A stretch of DNA of 49,986 nucleotides from an uncultured Alphaproteobacteria bacterium (GTDB taxonomy: Bacteria; Pseudomonadota; Alphaproteobacteria; HIMB59; GCA-002718135), in NCBI GenBank assembly GCA_902623255.1, contig CACNSY010000010.1, forward strand, positions 1 through 49,986, written 5' to 3'. The translations under genes were made by a program, and so were the position numbers. Below are positions 1 through 8,978 of this stretch, piece by piece; position 1 is the stretch's first letter, and each line of letters begins with the position of its first letter. The notes beneath the pieces were generated by a model that saw only the letters and a list, made by a program, of their open reading frames with translations, did no database searches and was not told the origin of the DNA.

Positions 1-247
1 TAAGACCAGATATAAATGCTGAACCAACCCTTAAACTTGTATAAGAGCCAGGACCAATTGTTGTAGAAATTTTTTTGAGATTTTTAGTTAAATTTAATCG
101 TTTATCTATTTCTACATAGGATTGTATTATATTATCACTTAACTTATCTGTTTCAGATTTAGTAATTTTCTGTTGTAATATTATTTTGTTGTCATCAATT
201 ACACAAAATTCTGGTATTGATGATATAATATCTAGAAATAACAACAT
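1..247 (-). CDS. tsaB: TsaB N-terminal part (tRNA t6A37 biosynthesis), cut by window edge
   Basis: The first 82 codons of a minus-strand gene that runs off the left edge. TsaB is the ASKHA-fold partner of TsaD in making the threonylcarbamoyl-adenosine modification of ANN-decoding tRNAs in the cytoplasm. The translation has the family hallmark IGPGSYTSLRVG at residues 64-75, preceded by an N-terminal strand (LLFLDIISS) where TsaB proteins usually have a D-T/S-S motif. The catalytic partner and the C-terminal half lie outside the window. The start codon ATG (247-245) directly abuts the start codon of the divergent deacetylase gene, the two sharing the palindrome CATATG. Confidence 0.85.
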   Translation of the reverse strand, partial: MLLFLDIISSIPEFCVIDDNKIILQQKITKSETDKLSDNIIQSYVEIDKRLNLTKNLKKISTTIGPGSYTSLRVGSAFISGL

Positions 248-1276
248 ATGAAATTACATAACTACATTCTATTGCTATTTTTAAAAAGTATTTCTTTAAT
301 TTTTTTATTAGTAAGTAGTGCTTTTGCTAATGAAGTAAAAAACTCAGCAACTGTATTTATGTATCATAAATTTGGAGTTTCTAAATATCCCTCAACAAGT
401 GTAACCATTGACCAACTTAATAGTCATATTGAAGAATTAACTAAAGAAAAATATACTATTAAATCATTAGATTTTATTATTGATACAATTATTAATGATG
501 GTGATCTTCCAGCAAATACTATTGGCATAAGTGTAGATGATGCTGATAAGTCTTTTTTAGAAGTTGGATGGCCTTTATTTAAAGAAAATAATATTCCTGT
601 TACCTTATTTGTAACAACAGGGACGATTTCAAATAATGAAAAATATATTAACTGGGATCAAATAAGAAAACTGAAAGAAGAAGGCGTAGTTATTGGTGCA
701 CACTCTCATACACATGCGCACATGCCAGATATTAGTATTGAAGAAGTAAGAGATGAAATAGAAACATCCAATAGAATCTTCTTAAAAGAGCTCGGGGAGA
801 TACCAACTTTATTTGCATTTCCTTATGGTGAGACAACAGATGAAATAATTGAATTAGTAAAAGAATTTAAATTTAAGGTTGCTTTTGGACAGCATTCGGG
901 AATAATTAATGAAACTTCTAACATGTATTATTTACCAAGATTTTCATTAAATGAAAGGTATGGTGAAATAGATAGAGTAAAATTTGCTGCTTCTTCTAAA
1001 GGATTAGGAGTTTATGACTTTATACCTCAAAATCCAACTATTAAACAGAACCCACCGTTCATAGGTTTCTCTCTTCTAGATGATAAAAAAGTTAAATCTC
1101 TAGATTGTTTTATATTTGATAGCAAAGGTCAGGTTGATAGAGAAATTTATAAATTTAACGAAAGAATTGAAATAAGGCTTTCACGAGAATTGTCACCTGG
1201 AAGATCTAGAATGAATTGTACTGTTAAAGATGGTGAAGGAAATTGGAGATGGTTTGGTCACCAATTTTATTTTTAA
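248..1276 (+). CDS. Secreted polysaccharide deacetylase (NodB/CE4 family)
   Basis: A 342-aa exported protein with a signal peptide at residues 1-27 (hydrophobic core, then SSAFA before NE). The NodB homology domain follows at about 34-200: the metal-site motif reads ISVDDAD (residues 94-100) where the family usually has TFDDG, the second metal motif is SHTHAH (153-158), giving the H-x3-H pair, and FAFPYGE supplies the substrate-groove motif. Such enzymes remove N-acetyl (or other acyl) groups from envelope or extracellular polysaccharides; the exact substrate cannot be read from the sequence. About 100 C-terminal residues follow with no domain I recognise. No Shine-Dalgarno is visible. The gene ends directly against the stop codon of the convergent Bax-like gene. 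Confidence 0.8.
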   Translation: MKLHNYILLLFLKSISLIFLLVSSAFANEVKNSATVFMYHKFGVSKYPSTSVTIDQLNSHIEELTKEKYTIKSLDFIIDTIINDGDLPANTIGISVDDADKSFLEVGWPLFKENNIPVTLFVTTGTISNNEKYINWDQIRKLKEEGVVIGAHSHTHAHMPDISIEEVRDEIETSNRIFLKELGEIPTLFAFPYGETTDEIIELVKEFKFKVAFGQHSGIINETSNMYYLPRFSLNERYGEIDRVKFAASSKGLGVYDFIPQNPTIKQNPPFIGFSLLDDKKVKSLDCFIFDSKGQVDREIYKFNERIEIRLSRELSPGRSRMNCTVKDGEGNWRWFGHQFYF

Positions 1277-2260
1277 TTAATAAGAAATAGTTTTTTGATC
1301 AAAGATAGCAAAGTTATTAGTTTTAATAACTTGTCTTATTGTTTTAATATAATTTTCATCTTCTGCGTAAGTGCTTAATTTGTTAACAAGTAAGTTAACA
1401 TTGGAAAAATTATTTCTTTTTCTCATAACATTTCTGATATCACGAAAATCTTCATATGCATAATGAGAGTTAATATTATCAAAATATGATTCAACACTGT
1501 TACTATATGAGCTAAATGCTTTGATTAGATGAGTATCGCCATTTTCTCTTTCAAGTGGGATAACACCTTCCGAGTCATTATAAGTGTATTCCCCAAAAAG
1601 TGCGTTGTATTCTTTTGCAAATCTAGACTTACCCCATCCACTTTCAATCGCTGCTTGGGCTAATACTATTGAATTAGGTATTACATCAACGTTTGAAAGT
1701 ATTTCGTCAACTAAATCTAATTTGTGTTTGTTTTGATAATTAATATTGTACTTTTTAGCAATATCATTAAGTTTTCTTATTTCATTATTATTGAGAGTTC
1801 TAAATGTTTCTAACTTATCTTTAAGTTCATTAACGAAACTTCTAATCATTAAAATATTTTGATTTTCATTAATAATTATTGGTAAAACAGTTTTTACGAA
1901 TTCTTTTTTATTTGAATCAAGGTAATCAAAGTCTTTATCTGATAGTGTTAACTGTATACTAGGATTGTTCTGCTCTTCAATCTTTGAAGTAATTATAGGA
2001 TTGATAGGCTTTATTCTTATTTTTACAATTAATTTTTCGTTCACTATTTCTGCAATAGGAGGGCCTTTAAGAGTGATTTCTTTTTCAGATGGTGTAATTT
2101 CTTTTTCAGAATATAATTTATTAATTTGATTTGCAGATTGAATGTTGTTCAGAGTATCAACATTGTTATTTTCTACAAACCCAACAAAACCGTTGCTTAT
2201 AAAAATTAGTCCAATAAGAAATAAGGGAAAGCAAAAAAAATTTAACAGTCTATCCATCAA
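1277..2260 (-). CDS. Bax-like glucosaminidase-domain protein
   Basis: 327 aa with one N-terminal membrane segment (about residues 9-28) and a C-terminal glucosaminidase (LYZ2-like) domain at about 190-320. The domain has the typical helix AQAAIESGWGKSRFA, with E206 the likely catalytic acid, followed by an AFSSYSNSVESYFDNINSH segment also seen in E. coli Bax. Members cleave glycan strands of peptidoglycan, so an envelope-remodelling role is likely, anchored to the periplasmic face of the inner membrane. A low-complexity linker contains the doubled hexapeptide SEKEIT (residues 51-56 and 58-63). The start overlaps the end of nfuA by 11 bases, so it is probably translated from the same mRNA. Confidence 0.78.
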   Translation of the reverse strand: MMDRLLNFFCFPLFLIGLIFISNGFVGFVENNNVDTLNNIQSANQINKLYSEKEITPSEKEITLKGPPIAEIVNEKLIVKIRIKPINPIITSKIEEQNNPSIQLTLSDKDFDYLDSNKKEFVKTVLPIIINENQNILMIRSFVNELKDKLETFRTLNNNEIRKLNDIAKKYNINYQNKHKLDLVDEILSNVDVIPNSIVLAQAAIESGWGKSRFAKEYNALFGEYTYNDSEGVIPLERENGDTHLIKAFSSYSNSVESYFDNINSHYAYEDFRDIRNVMRKRNNFSNVNLLVNKLSTYAEDENYIKTIRQVIKTNNFAIFDQKTISY

Positions 2261-2819
2261 TAGGCCTTACTTCTTGAACTTCTGGAACATAGTGCTTTAA
2301 CATATTTTCAATACCCATTTTTAAAGTAGCAGTTGAACTTGGACATCCTGAACATGCACCTTGCATGTGGAGATATACGACACCATCCTTAAAGCTATCG
2401 TAAATAATATCACCACCATCCATTGCAACAGCAGGTCTTACTCGTGTATCCAATAATTCTTTAATTTGTTTTACAATATCGGTATCGTTTTCATCAATCT
2501 CTAAAGATTTATCTTCACCTTTTTTAGTAATATTAATTGTTGTATCTCCAGAATTATAATGATCCATTATTGAACCTAAGATTAACGGCTTCATAACTTG
2601 CCAATCTAAAGATTGATTTTTAGTAATAGTAATAAAATCACTTCCAAAAAAAACTCCTTCAACTCCCTCAACATCAAATAAGCGTTTTGCAAATGGTGAG
2701 TCAGCAGCTTCACCAACATTTTGGAAAAAAGCCGTTCCATCATCCATTACAACCTTTCCAGGAAGAAATTTTAATGTTTGTGGATTGGGAGTTTGTTCAG
2801 TTTGTATAAACATATGCAC
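2250..2819 (-). CDS. nfuA: NfuA/NifU-type Fe-S cluster scaffold or carrier
   Basis: 189 aa. The N-terminal half (residues 3-90) is the Nfu N-terminal domain that begins MFIQTEQTPNPQTLKFLPG, and the C-terminal half (about 115-187) is the NifU domain with the cluster-binding C-x2-C pair C156/C159 in GACSGCPSS. It delivers 4Fe-4S clusters to client enzymes in the cytoplasm. This architecture matches mitochondrial NFU1 and alphaproteobacterial NfuA. The second methionine (residue 3) is the more conventional start in the family, so the true start may be 2813. It lies downstream of trpS and overlaps the Bax-like gene. Confidence 0.9.
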   Translation of the reverse strand: MHMFIQTEQTPNPQTLKFLPGKVVMDDGTAFFQNVGEAADSPFAKRLFDVEGVEGVFFGSDFITITKNQSLDWQVMKPLILGSIMDHYNSGDTTINITKKGEDKSLEIDENDTDIVKQIKELLDTRVRPAVAMDGGDIIYDSFKDGVVYLHMQGACSGCPSSTATLKMGIENMLKHYVPEVQEVRPIDG

Positions 2820-2886
2820 TATATATAGTTATTAATATGTCTTTAGTATGAATTTTCTAAAAAAAAATTTAAAATTTGGGGAATTT

Positions 2887-3894
2887 TTACGATAAAAAAC
2901 CAATAATTTCTTTAGTTTTTTGCAAAACAGGTTCTGCTACTGCTATAGCGTTCTCTTTGCCCTGATTTAAAATAGAATCGATATAAGAAACATCACTCAT
3001 AAGTTTATTCATCTCACTCGTAATTGGCTCTAATTTAGATACGGATAAATCTGCCAAATCTTTTTTAAAAATTGAGAATTCTTTTCCAGCATAATCTTTA
3101 ATAACACTTTCAATAGATGTGTCTTGCAAAGAAGCAAATATCGAAATTAGGTTTTCAGCTTCTGGTCTCTTTTCTAAACCAGTTTTATCTTGTGGTAATG
3201 GTTCAGGATCTGTTTTTGCTTTTTTAATCTTTTGCGTAATATTTTCTGCAGTATCAGTTAACATGATTCTTGAATAATCAGATGGATCTGATTTACTCAT
3301 TTTTTTTGACCCATCACGAAGACTCATCACTCTTGTGGCCTCTCCTAAAATTAATGGTTCAGGAATAGGAAAAAAATCTGTCTTAAAATCATTATTAAAT
3401 TTTTGGGCTATATCTCTAGTGAGCTCCAAATGTTGTTTTTGATCATCACCTACAGGAACATGCGTTGCTAAATAAATTAATATGTCTGCAGCCATCAATG
3501 TTGGATAAGAAAATAAACCAACAGAAACATTTTCACTATTCTTTCCAGCCTTATCTTTAAATTGTGTCATACGGTTTAACCATCCCATTCGGGCAACACA
3601 ATTGAACAACCAGCCAAGTTGTGCATGTTGAGGAACTTGTGATTGAACAAAAATATTATTTTGATTTGGATCAATACCAGAAGCAATAAAGGCAGCTGTT
3701 ACTTCTCGTGTTTTATTTGCTAAAACTTTAGGATCTTGCCAAACGGTAATCGCATGTAAATCGACAACACAAAAAAAACATTCGTATTCTTTTTGAAGAC
3801 TAACAAAATTTTTTATAGCACCAAGATAATTTCCTAAATGAAGATCGCCAGATGGTTGAACACCGGATAAAATTCTTTTTGTTGTTTTTTCCAT
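2887..3894 (-). CDS. trpS: Tryptophanyl-tRNA synthetase
   Basis: 335 aa, the normal length for bacterial TrpRS. This class I synthetase charges tRNA-Trp with tryptophan. Visible signatures are [16 protein letters not shown] (residues 11-26, HLGN being the HIGH equivalent) and KMSKS at 198-202, plus the tryptophan-pocket region around [16 protein letters not shown] (147-161). The gene starts two bases from the stop of murJ, so murJ and trpS are very likely co-transcribed. Confidence 0.96.
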   Translation of the reverse strand: MEKTTKRILSGVQPSGDLHLGNYLGAIKNFVSLQKEYECFFCVVDLHAITVWQDPKVLANKTREVTAAFIASGIDPNQNNIFVQSQVPQHAQLGWLFNCVARMGWLNRMTQFKDKAGKNSENVSVGLFSYPTLMAADILIYLATHVPVGDDQKQHLELTRDIAQKFNNDFKTDFFPIPEPLILGEATRVMSLRDGSKKMSKSDPSDYSRIMLTDTAENITQKIKKAKTDPEPLPQDKTGLEKRPEAENLISIFASLQDTSIESVIKDYAGKEFSIFKKDLADLSVSKLEPITSEMNKLMSDVSYIDSILNQGKENAIAVAEPVLQKTKEIIGFLS

Positions 3895-3895
3895 T

Positions 3896-5443
3896 TTATT
3901 TTTTTAAATATTCTCTTAACTGATTTACCGATAGGACTTTTAACATAATTACTAATCCAAAATAAATAATTATAGCTAAAAAGATCATCAGAAGTAAAAG
4001 TGTTGAATTTAATAACACTGAATTACCAATGATATTTGTAAAGAATAGTCCATTTAATACGTATATTCCTACAAATAATAGGGACGAACTTAGTAAAATT
4101 TTAATAGAATTCCTTACTAACAGATCATCAAATTTCATATGATTCCTAATAGCTAAAAAGAGGTACAGTAATAATGCATTGACCCATGCACTAATTGCTG
4201 TTGCAACAGCAATGCCCATTTCTCTCATTGATCCAATTAAAAGTAGCGATAAGACAACGTTAGTAATCACACTGACAATGGATATGTATAGTGGTGTTTT
4301 AGTATCTTCTCTTGCAAAGAAACAGGAAACTAAAACTTTAATTATAATGTAAGCAGGTAGACCTAAAGCAAAGTAACTTAATACTTTAGCAGTATAAAAA
4401 GTATCTTCTGCTACAAAGGCACCTCGTTCAAATAAAATTTGTATAATAGGTTCAGCTAAAATAAATAATCCTATGGCTGATGGTAAAGAAATCAATAACG
4501 AAAATTCAATAGATCTATTTTGAATATTATTTGTTGTTTCTTGATCTGATTGTTTAATAGCTTTTGATAAACTTGGTAAAAGAACAATACCAAGTGCTAT
4601 TCCAAAGATGGCAAGTGGTAATTGGTTAAGACGATCTGCGTAATAAATATGACTGATAGCACCAACGGGTAAAAAGGAAGCAATGATAGTTCCAATAACA
4701 ATATTTAATTGAATGACTCCTGAACCAACAACACCTGGTAAAAATAATTTGAAAAACTTTTTTAGTTTTTCATTTAAAACTGGAATACGAATACGTGGTC
4801 GGTAAAAATTTAAAACTGCTCTGTATAAATATAGAAATTGTAATATGCCGCCAATCAATACACCGTACGATAATGCGTGACCTGCAGTAGTTACAAAAGG
4901 TGTTAAAAAAAATAATGACAGAATAAAACTTATATTCAAAATGGCAGGAGCAAATGCACCAGCCGCAAAACGTTCATGAACATTATTAATTGAGGCAAAG
5001 TGAGCAGCTAAGGAAATAAAAATAATATAAGGGAAAATTATTTTTCCAAAGTGCACAGCAAGTTCATAGGCTTCTTTATTATCGGTAAATCCAGGTGCTA
5101 AAACTTGAATGATATAAGGCATCCCAAAGAAGAAAATGATCGTTAAAACGACCGTAGCAAATAGTAACATTGAGGTTGTGTTTTCAACAAAATCAGAAGC
5201 TTCTCGTTCATCTTTTGGATTGAGAACAACACCTGAGAAAACAGGGATTAATGCAGCACTGTATGCTCCTTCTGCTAGGACACGGCGAAAGAAATTAGGA
5301 ATACGAAATGCTACGAAGAAGGCATCAGCAATGACTGTCGATCCAAGATATCTTGCTATTAATATGTCTCGAATAAAACCTAATACTCGACTTAAAAATG
5401 TATAGAAGCTGACAGTAAAGAATGATCTAAAAAGACTCTTCAT
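3896..5443 (-). CDS. murJ: Lipid II flippase MurJ (MviN)
   Basis: 515 aa of mostly membrane-spanning sequence (about 14 segments), the standard size and layout of MurJ, which moves lipid-linked peptidoglycan precursor across the inner membrane. The N-terminus has the typical [17 protein letters not shown] (18-34) followed by [16 protein letters not shown] (46-61) with the conserved basic residues of the central cavity. It follows phoB after 54 bases on the same strand and leads into trpS, so it may receive read-through from the pho operon, but its function is unrelated to phosphate. Confidence 0.95.
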   Translation of the reverse strand: MKSLFRSFFTVSFYTFLSRVLGFIRDILIARYLGSTVIADAFFVAFRIPNFFRRVLAEGAYSAALIPVFSGVVLNPKDEREASDFVENTTSMLLFATVVLTIIFFFGMPYIIQVLAPGFTDNKEAYELAVHFGKIIFPYIIFISLAAHFASINNVHERFAAGAFAPAILNISFILSLFFLTPFVTTAGHALSYGVLIGGILQFLYLYRAVLNFYRPRIRIPVLNEKLKKFFKLFLPGVVGSGVIQLNIVIGTIIASFLPVGAISHIYYADRLNQLPLAIFGIALGIVLLPSLSKAIKQSDQETTNNIQNRSIEFSLLISLPSAIGLFILAEPIIQILFERGAFVAEDTFYTAKVLSYFALGLPAYIIIKVLVSCFFAREDTKTPLYISIVSVITNVVLSLLLIGSMREMGIAVATAISAWVNALLLYLFLAIRNHMKFDDLLVRNSIKILLSSSLLFVGIYVLNGLFFTNIIGNSVLLNSTLLLLMIFLAIIIYFGLVIMLKVLSVNQLREYLKK

Positions 5444-5497
5444 ATGGTGGTTTTATAGTTTGGTAAGTGATTTGTATAAGTGAAATTTATGGCTTAA

Positions 5498-6181
5498 TTA
5501 CGAGCCAAAACAATATCCTGCTGATCTCACGGTTCTTATAAAATCTTCTTTTACGTCATTATTAATAGCCTTTCGCAGTCTTCTTATATGAACATCAACT
5601 GTTCGAGGTTCTACATAGGCATCATTTTTCCAAACATGATTAAGTAATTGTTCACGGCTAAAGACACGACCAATATTTTCCATGAAGAAAGCTAATAAAT
5701 TAAATTCTGTTGGACCAAGATGAAGAGTTTCTCCATCTCGTGATGCTGAGTGAGATACAAGGTCAATTACTATTCCTTTATAAGTTAAAACTTCATCTAC
5801 AAACATTGGTCTAATTCGTCGAAGAACAGCTTTTACTCTTGCCACTAATTCGTTAACCGAAAAAGGTTTTGTTATGTAATCATCTGCTCCAGTTTCTAAG
5901 CCGCGAAGTTTATCTTGTTCTTCACCTTTTGCTGTTAACATTATTATAGGAATATTCTTATGTTCTTTATTTTTTCTAATTCTTCTACAAAGTTCAATTC
6001 CTGATAGTTTAGGTAACATCCAATCAAGAATAATTATGTCAGGTGGTTTATACAATATTTTTTCTAAAGCAGTTTCACCGTCCGTTGCAGTATCTATTTT
6101 ATATCCTTCTTTATTAAAATTAAATTTAAGAAGATCTAGTAATGCTTCTTCATCTTCGACGATAAGCATTTTTAGTTTCAT
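5498..6181 (-). CDS. phoB: Phosphate regulon response regulator PhoB
   Basis: 227 aa: receiver domain (about 1-120) with acidic residues D10/E11, phospho-acceptor D53 in IIILDWMLP, the T in IIMLTAKGEE and the switch lysine in YITKPFS; then an OmpR-type winged helix (about 130-227) ending GPTEFNLLAFFMENIGRVFSREQLL and VDVHIRRLRKAI. The gene closes the pst operon, just after phoU, and the sensor phoR lies upstream in the same gene series. It would activate phosphate-starvation genes by binding Pho boxes. It has its own Pho-box-like repeat immediately upstream (6204-6221), suggesting autoregulation from an internal promoter. Confidence 0.95.
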   Translation of the reverse strand: MKLKMLIVEDEEALLDLLKFNFNKEGYKIDTATDGETALEKILYKPPDIIILDWMLPKLSGIELCRRIRKNKEHKNIPIIMLTAKGEEQDKLRGLETGADDYITKPFSVNELVARVKAVLRRIRPMFVDEVLTYKGIVIDLVSHSASRDGETLHLGPTEFNLLAFFMENIGRVFSREQLLNHVWKNDAYVEPRTVDVHIRRLRKAINNDVKEDFIRTVRSAGYCFGS

Positions 6182-6203
6182 GAATCTCTACTATTAAATT
6201 TTT

Positions 6204-6221
6204 GTTACAATTCTATTACAA
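6204..6221 (-). promoter_or_regulatory. Candidate Pho box before phoB
   Basis: On the minus strand the 41-base phoU-phoB gap holds TTGTAAT-AGAA-TTGTAAC, two near-identical 7-base half-sites 11 bases apart. This matches the architecture of the PhoB box (CTGTCAT-N4-CTGTCAT in enterobacteria) in an AT-shifted form. A TTTAAT/TAATAG stretch 5-10 bases further on could be the -10, which would put the transcript start only about 10 bases before the phoB ATG. Repeat geometry is seen directly; PhoB binding is inferred. Confidence 0.6.
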
Positions 6222-6222
6222 T

Positions 6223-6933
6223 TTATTTTTTCTTTGGAAGAATTGCTTCCCAGGTTGGGTCTGGATTACCATCAAATAGGGGCTCACCAGAAACTGCATA
6301 ATAAATATCTTCAGCTATATTTTGTACATAATCACCAATTCGCTCTAGGTCTTTAACCATATATAAAAGACTTGTACATGCTGTGATTCTTTTTGGTTCT
6401 TCCATCATGTAGGTTAATAGTTGTCTTAATATTCCAAGATATTCTTCATCAATTTGTCTATCCATTAACCAAACTTTTTTTGCGGCTTGATCTGAAAATT
6501 CTAAAAAAGCTTTTATTACTTCACTAATCATTATATTTACTTGTGCACCCATATTAATAATATCTCTCGAAGGTTTTTCTGGCAAAACTATTTCTGCTAC
6601 TGCTACTCTTTTGGCAATATTTGTTGCATGATCTCCTATTCTTTCTAGATCTTTATTGATTTTAATTGCTGAAAAAATTGTTCGTAAGTCTGCAGCCATC
6701 GGTTGTCTTTTGCCAAGTATTTCAACTAAGCTTTGATCAAGAGTATTATATGCTTTATCAATTACATCATCGTTTTCTATAATTTTTTCTGCAAATTCTG
6801 TATCTTTATCCTTTAAACATTGAAGTGAGTCTTTTAGTTGATTTTCAACTAAACTGCCCATATCAACAATATTATTTTTAATGTCTCTAATTTCTTCATC
6901 ATATGATTTTACAATATGTCCTTCTTGTTTCAT
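6223..6933 (-). CDS. phoU: PhoU, negative regulator of Pst/Pho signalling
   Basis: 236 aa made of two three-helix PhoU domains. Each contains the expected acidic metal-binding motif: E-R-I-G-D-H-A-T-N-I-A-K at about 135-146 and E-R-I-G-D-Y-V-Q-N-I-A-E near 195-206. PhoU links the Pst transporter to PhoR, keeping PhoB off when phosphate is plentiful. Its start shares one base with the pstB stop, and it is followed by phoB, so the order pstB-phoU-phoB is the classical alphaproteobacterial one. A second, different PhoU-like protein (DUF47 type) is encoded at 20001-20663 with the PiT transporter. Confidence 0.95.
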   Translation of the reverse strand: MKQEGHIVKSYDEEIRDIKNNIVDMGSLVENQLKDSLQCLKDKDTEFAEKIIENDDVIDKAYNTLDQSLVEILGKRQPMAADLRTIFSAIKINKDLERIGDHATNIAKRVAVAEIVLPEKPSRDIINMGAQVNIMISEVIKAFLEFSDQAAKKVWLMDRQIDEEYLGILRQLLTYMMEEPKRITACTSLLYMVKDLERIGDYVQNIAEDIYYAVSGEPLFDGNPDPTWEAILPKKK

Positions 6934-7694
6934 TAACCAAATCTCCCTGTAATGTAATCCTGTGTTTTTGTATTATCAGGATTTGTAAAAATTTTGTTTG
7001 TCTCACCCGTTTCTATTAATTCTCCTAAATGGAAGAAACATGTTTTCTGCGAAACCCTGGCTGCCTGTTGCATAGAATGAGTTACTATAATAATTGTATA
7101 GTTTAATCTTAACTCATCAATTAATTCTTCTATAATAGCAGTTGCTATTGGATCTAAAGCAGAGCAAGGTTCATCCATTAGGATTATTTCAGGATTAACA
7201 GCAATTGCTCTTGCAATACATAATCGTTGTTGTTGACCGCCTGATAAACTTGTTCCAGGTTCATTTAATCGATCTTTTACTTCATCAAATAGACCTGCCT
7301 TTTTTAATGATGAATGTACAATTTCTTCTAATTCATTTTTTGAGTCAACTAAACCATGTATAGTTGGGCCATAAGCAACATTATCAAAAATAGATTTAGG
7401 AAAAGGATTTGGTTTTTGAAATACCATTCCAATTTTAGATCTTAGACTTACAACATCGGTTTTTTCACTAATAATTTCTTCGTTATCTACTTTTATTGAT
7501 CCCGATACTTTACATATTTCAATTAAATCATTCATTCTGTTTATACATCTTAAGAAAGTTGATTTACCACATCCTGAAGGACCGATTAATGCCGTAACTT
7601 CTTTCTCCTTGATATCCATTGAGATTCCAAAAAGAGCTTGTTTGGATCCATAATATACATCTACACCATTTGCCAATATTTTAGAGTTACTCAT
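6933..7694 (-). CDS. pstB: Phosphate ABC transporter ATPase PstB
   Basis: 253 aa, typical length. ABC ATPase with Walker [10 protein letters not shown] (38-46), Q-loop [19 protein letters not shown], signature LSGGQQQR (150-157), Walker [13 protein letters not shown] (171-182) and the switch histidine in [13 protein letters not shown]. The NPFPKSI segment after the Q-loop is diagnostic for PstB among ABC ATPases. It powers high-affinity phosphate import through PstC and PstA, from which it is separated by only three bases. Confidence 0.97.
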   Translation of the reverse strand: MSNSKILANGVDVYYGSKQALFGISMDIKEKEVTALIGPSGCGKSTFLRCINRMNDLIEICKVSGSIKVDNEEIISEKTDVVSLRSKIGMVFQKPNPFPKSIFDNVAYGPTIHGLVDSKNELEEIVHSSLKKAGLFDEVKDRLNEPGTSLSGGQQQRLCIARAIAVNPEIILMDEPCSALDPIATAIIEELIDELRLNYTIIIVTHSMQQAARVSQKTCFFHLGELIETGETNKIFTNPDNTKTQDYITGRFG

Positions 7695-7697
7695 GTT

Positions 7698-8978
7698 TTA
7701 CCACTTCCTTTCAAATCTATTTCTTAAGAACACTGCAATGGCATTCATCATAAACAAAAATATTAAAATTACCATTATTGCTGCGGCTGATTTTTCTTGA
7801 AAACCTCTTTCTGCACTTTCCACCCAAAGATATATTTGAACAGGTAGTGCTGCTGAAGGTTCTGTTAAACCAGTTGGAATATTAGGAATAAATGCAATCA
7901 TGCCAATCATTATTAGTGGTGCTGTTTCTCCTAATGCTTGTGCTAATCCAATAATAGTCCCTGTTAAAGTCCCTGGTAGTGCAAGGGGTACGACATGATG
8001 AAATACCGCTTGTGTTTTTGTTGCTCCAACTGCAAGTGCTCCTTCTTTAATTGAAGGAGGAACAGCTTTCAATGAAGCTCGACAGGCAATGATAATGGTT
8101 GGTAACGTCATTAAGGCTAATACGGACCCTCCAACTAACGGTGTACTCCTTGGAAGACCAAAAACATTAAGCAATACCCCCAACCCAAGTAGTCCAAAAA
8201 CTATTGATGGGACTGCTGCTAGATTTGAAATATTTACTTCTATTAATTCAGTTATTCTATTTTTTGGAGCAAATTCCTCAAGATAAACAGACGCTCCTAT
8301 AGCAATTGGAAAAGATAAAATAAAAACAGTAAAAAGAGTAAATAATGATCCCATAAATGAACCAGCTACACCAGCAATTTCAGGATGCCTTGAATCTGCT
8401 TTAGTAAAAAAGAAATTATTAAAAACTTGTTTAACTCTATTTTCTTCAACTAATTGATCAACATAACTTAATTGAATATCATTTAATTTTCTTCTATCTT
8501 CTGGCACATCCCTTCTTGAATTACCTTTTAATAGTTGATCCACATCACTATGGGCGGTTACCCAAATTTGTTGCTTAGTATTAATAACTTCAGGATTATC
8601 TAAGAAGTAGTCTTTAATTTCCTTATCTACATTTATAGAAAATAATTTTTTTACTAATTTAATATCTGATTTTGAGAGATCAGGGAAAAAATTTTCAATA
8701 GCCTGTTTTTTAACTCTAAAAAATTTTCCTTTTTCCATATCTTCATCTGAAGAGTCAGGTGTTAGTTTTAAAACCTCTTGATTATAATCAACTTCTAGGA
8801 GAACAATTGTTTTTTGAAAAGCAGTGTATCCTTTAGAAAATATTGTATACAAAAGAAAAACTAAAACTGCTAAAGATAAACACATAGCTGTAAAGCCGTA
8901 ATACTTAAATCGCATATCTTCTAAGCTTCTCTTTTTTCTCAAAGAAACAATTTTTTCTTTAGCAATAGAATTATTCAT
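7698..8978 (-). CDS. pstA: Phosphate ABC transporter permease PstA (DUF3333 type)
   Basis: 426 aa, longer than the roughly 280-300 aa of E. coli PstA because a soluble region (about residues 55-200) sits between the first membrane helix and the permease domain; this is the DUF3333 layout common in alphaproteobacteria. The permease core has the EAA-loop region ASLKAVPPSIKEGALAVGAT and the preceding ASVYLEEFAPKNRITELIEVNI segment typical of PstA. It forms the inner-membrane channel with PstC, and its start overlaps the pstC stop by eight bases. Confidence 0.95.
   Translation of the reverse strand: MNNSIAKEKIVSLRKKRSLEDMRFKYYGFTAMCLSLAVLVFLLYTIFSKGYTAFQKTIVLLEVDYNQEVLKLTPDSSDEDMEKGKFFRVKKQAIENFFPDLSKSDIKLVKKLFSINVDKEIKDYFLDNPEVINTKQQIWVTAHSDVDQLLKGNSRRDVPEDRRKLNDIQLSYVDQLVEENRVKQVFNNFFFTKADSRHPEIAGVAGSFMGSLFTLFTVFILSFPIAIGASVYLEEFAPKNRITELIEVNISNLAAVPSIVFGLLGLGVLLNVFGLPRSTPLVGGSVLALMTLPTIIIACRASLKAVPPSIKEGALAVGATKTQAVFHHVVPLALPGTLTGTIIGLAQALGETAPLIMIGMIAFIPNIPTGLTEPSAALPVQIYLWVESAERGFQEKSAAAIMVILIFLFMMNAIAVFLRNRFERKW

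Noticed and set aside
8089..8286. Plus-strand open frame inside pstA
   Set aside because: Antisense to a well-supported permease, no family features and no ribosome-binding site; a shadow frame.
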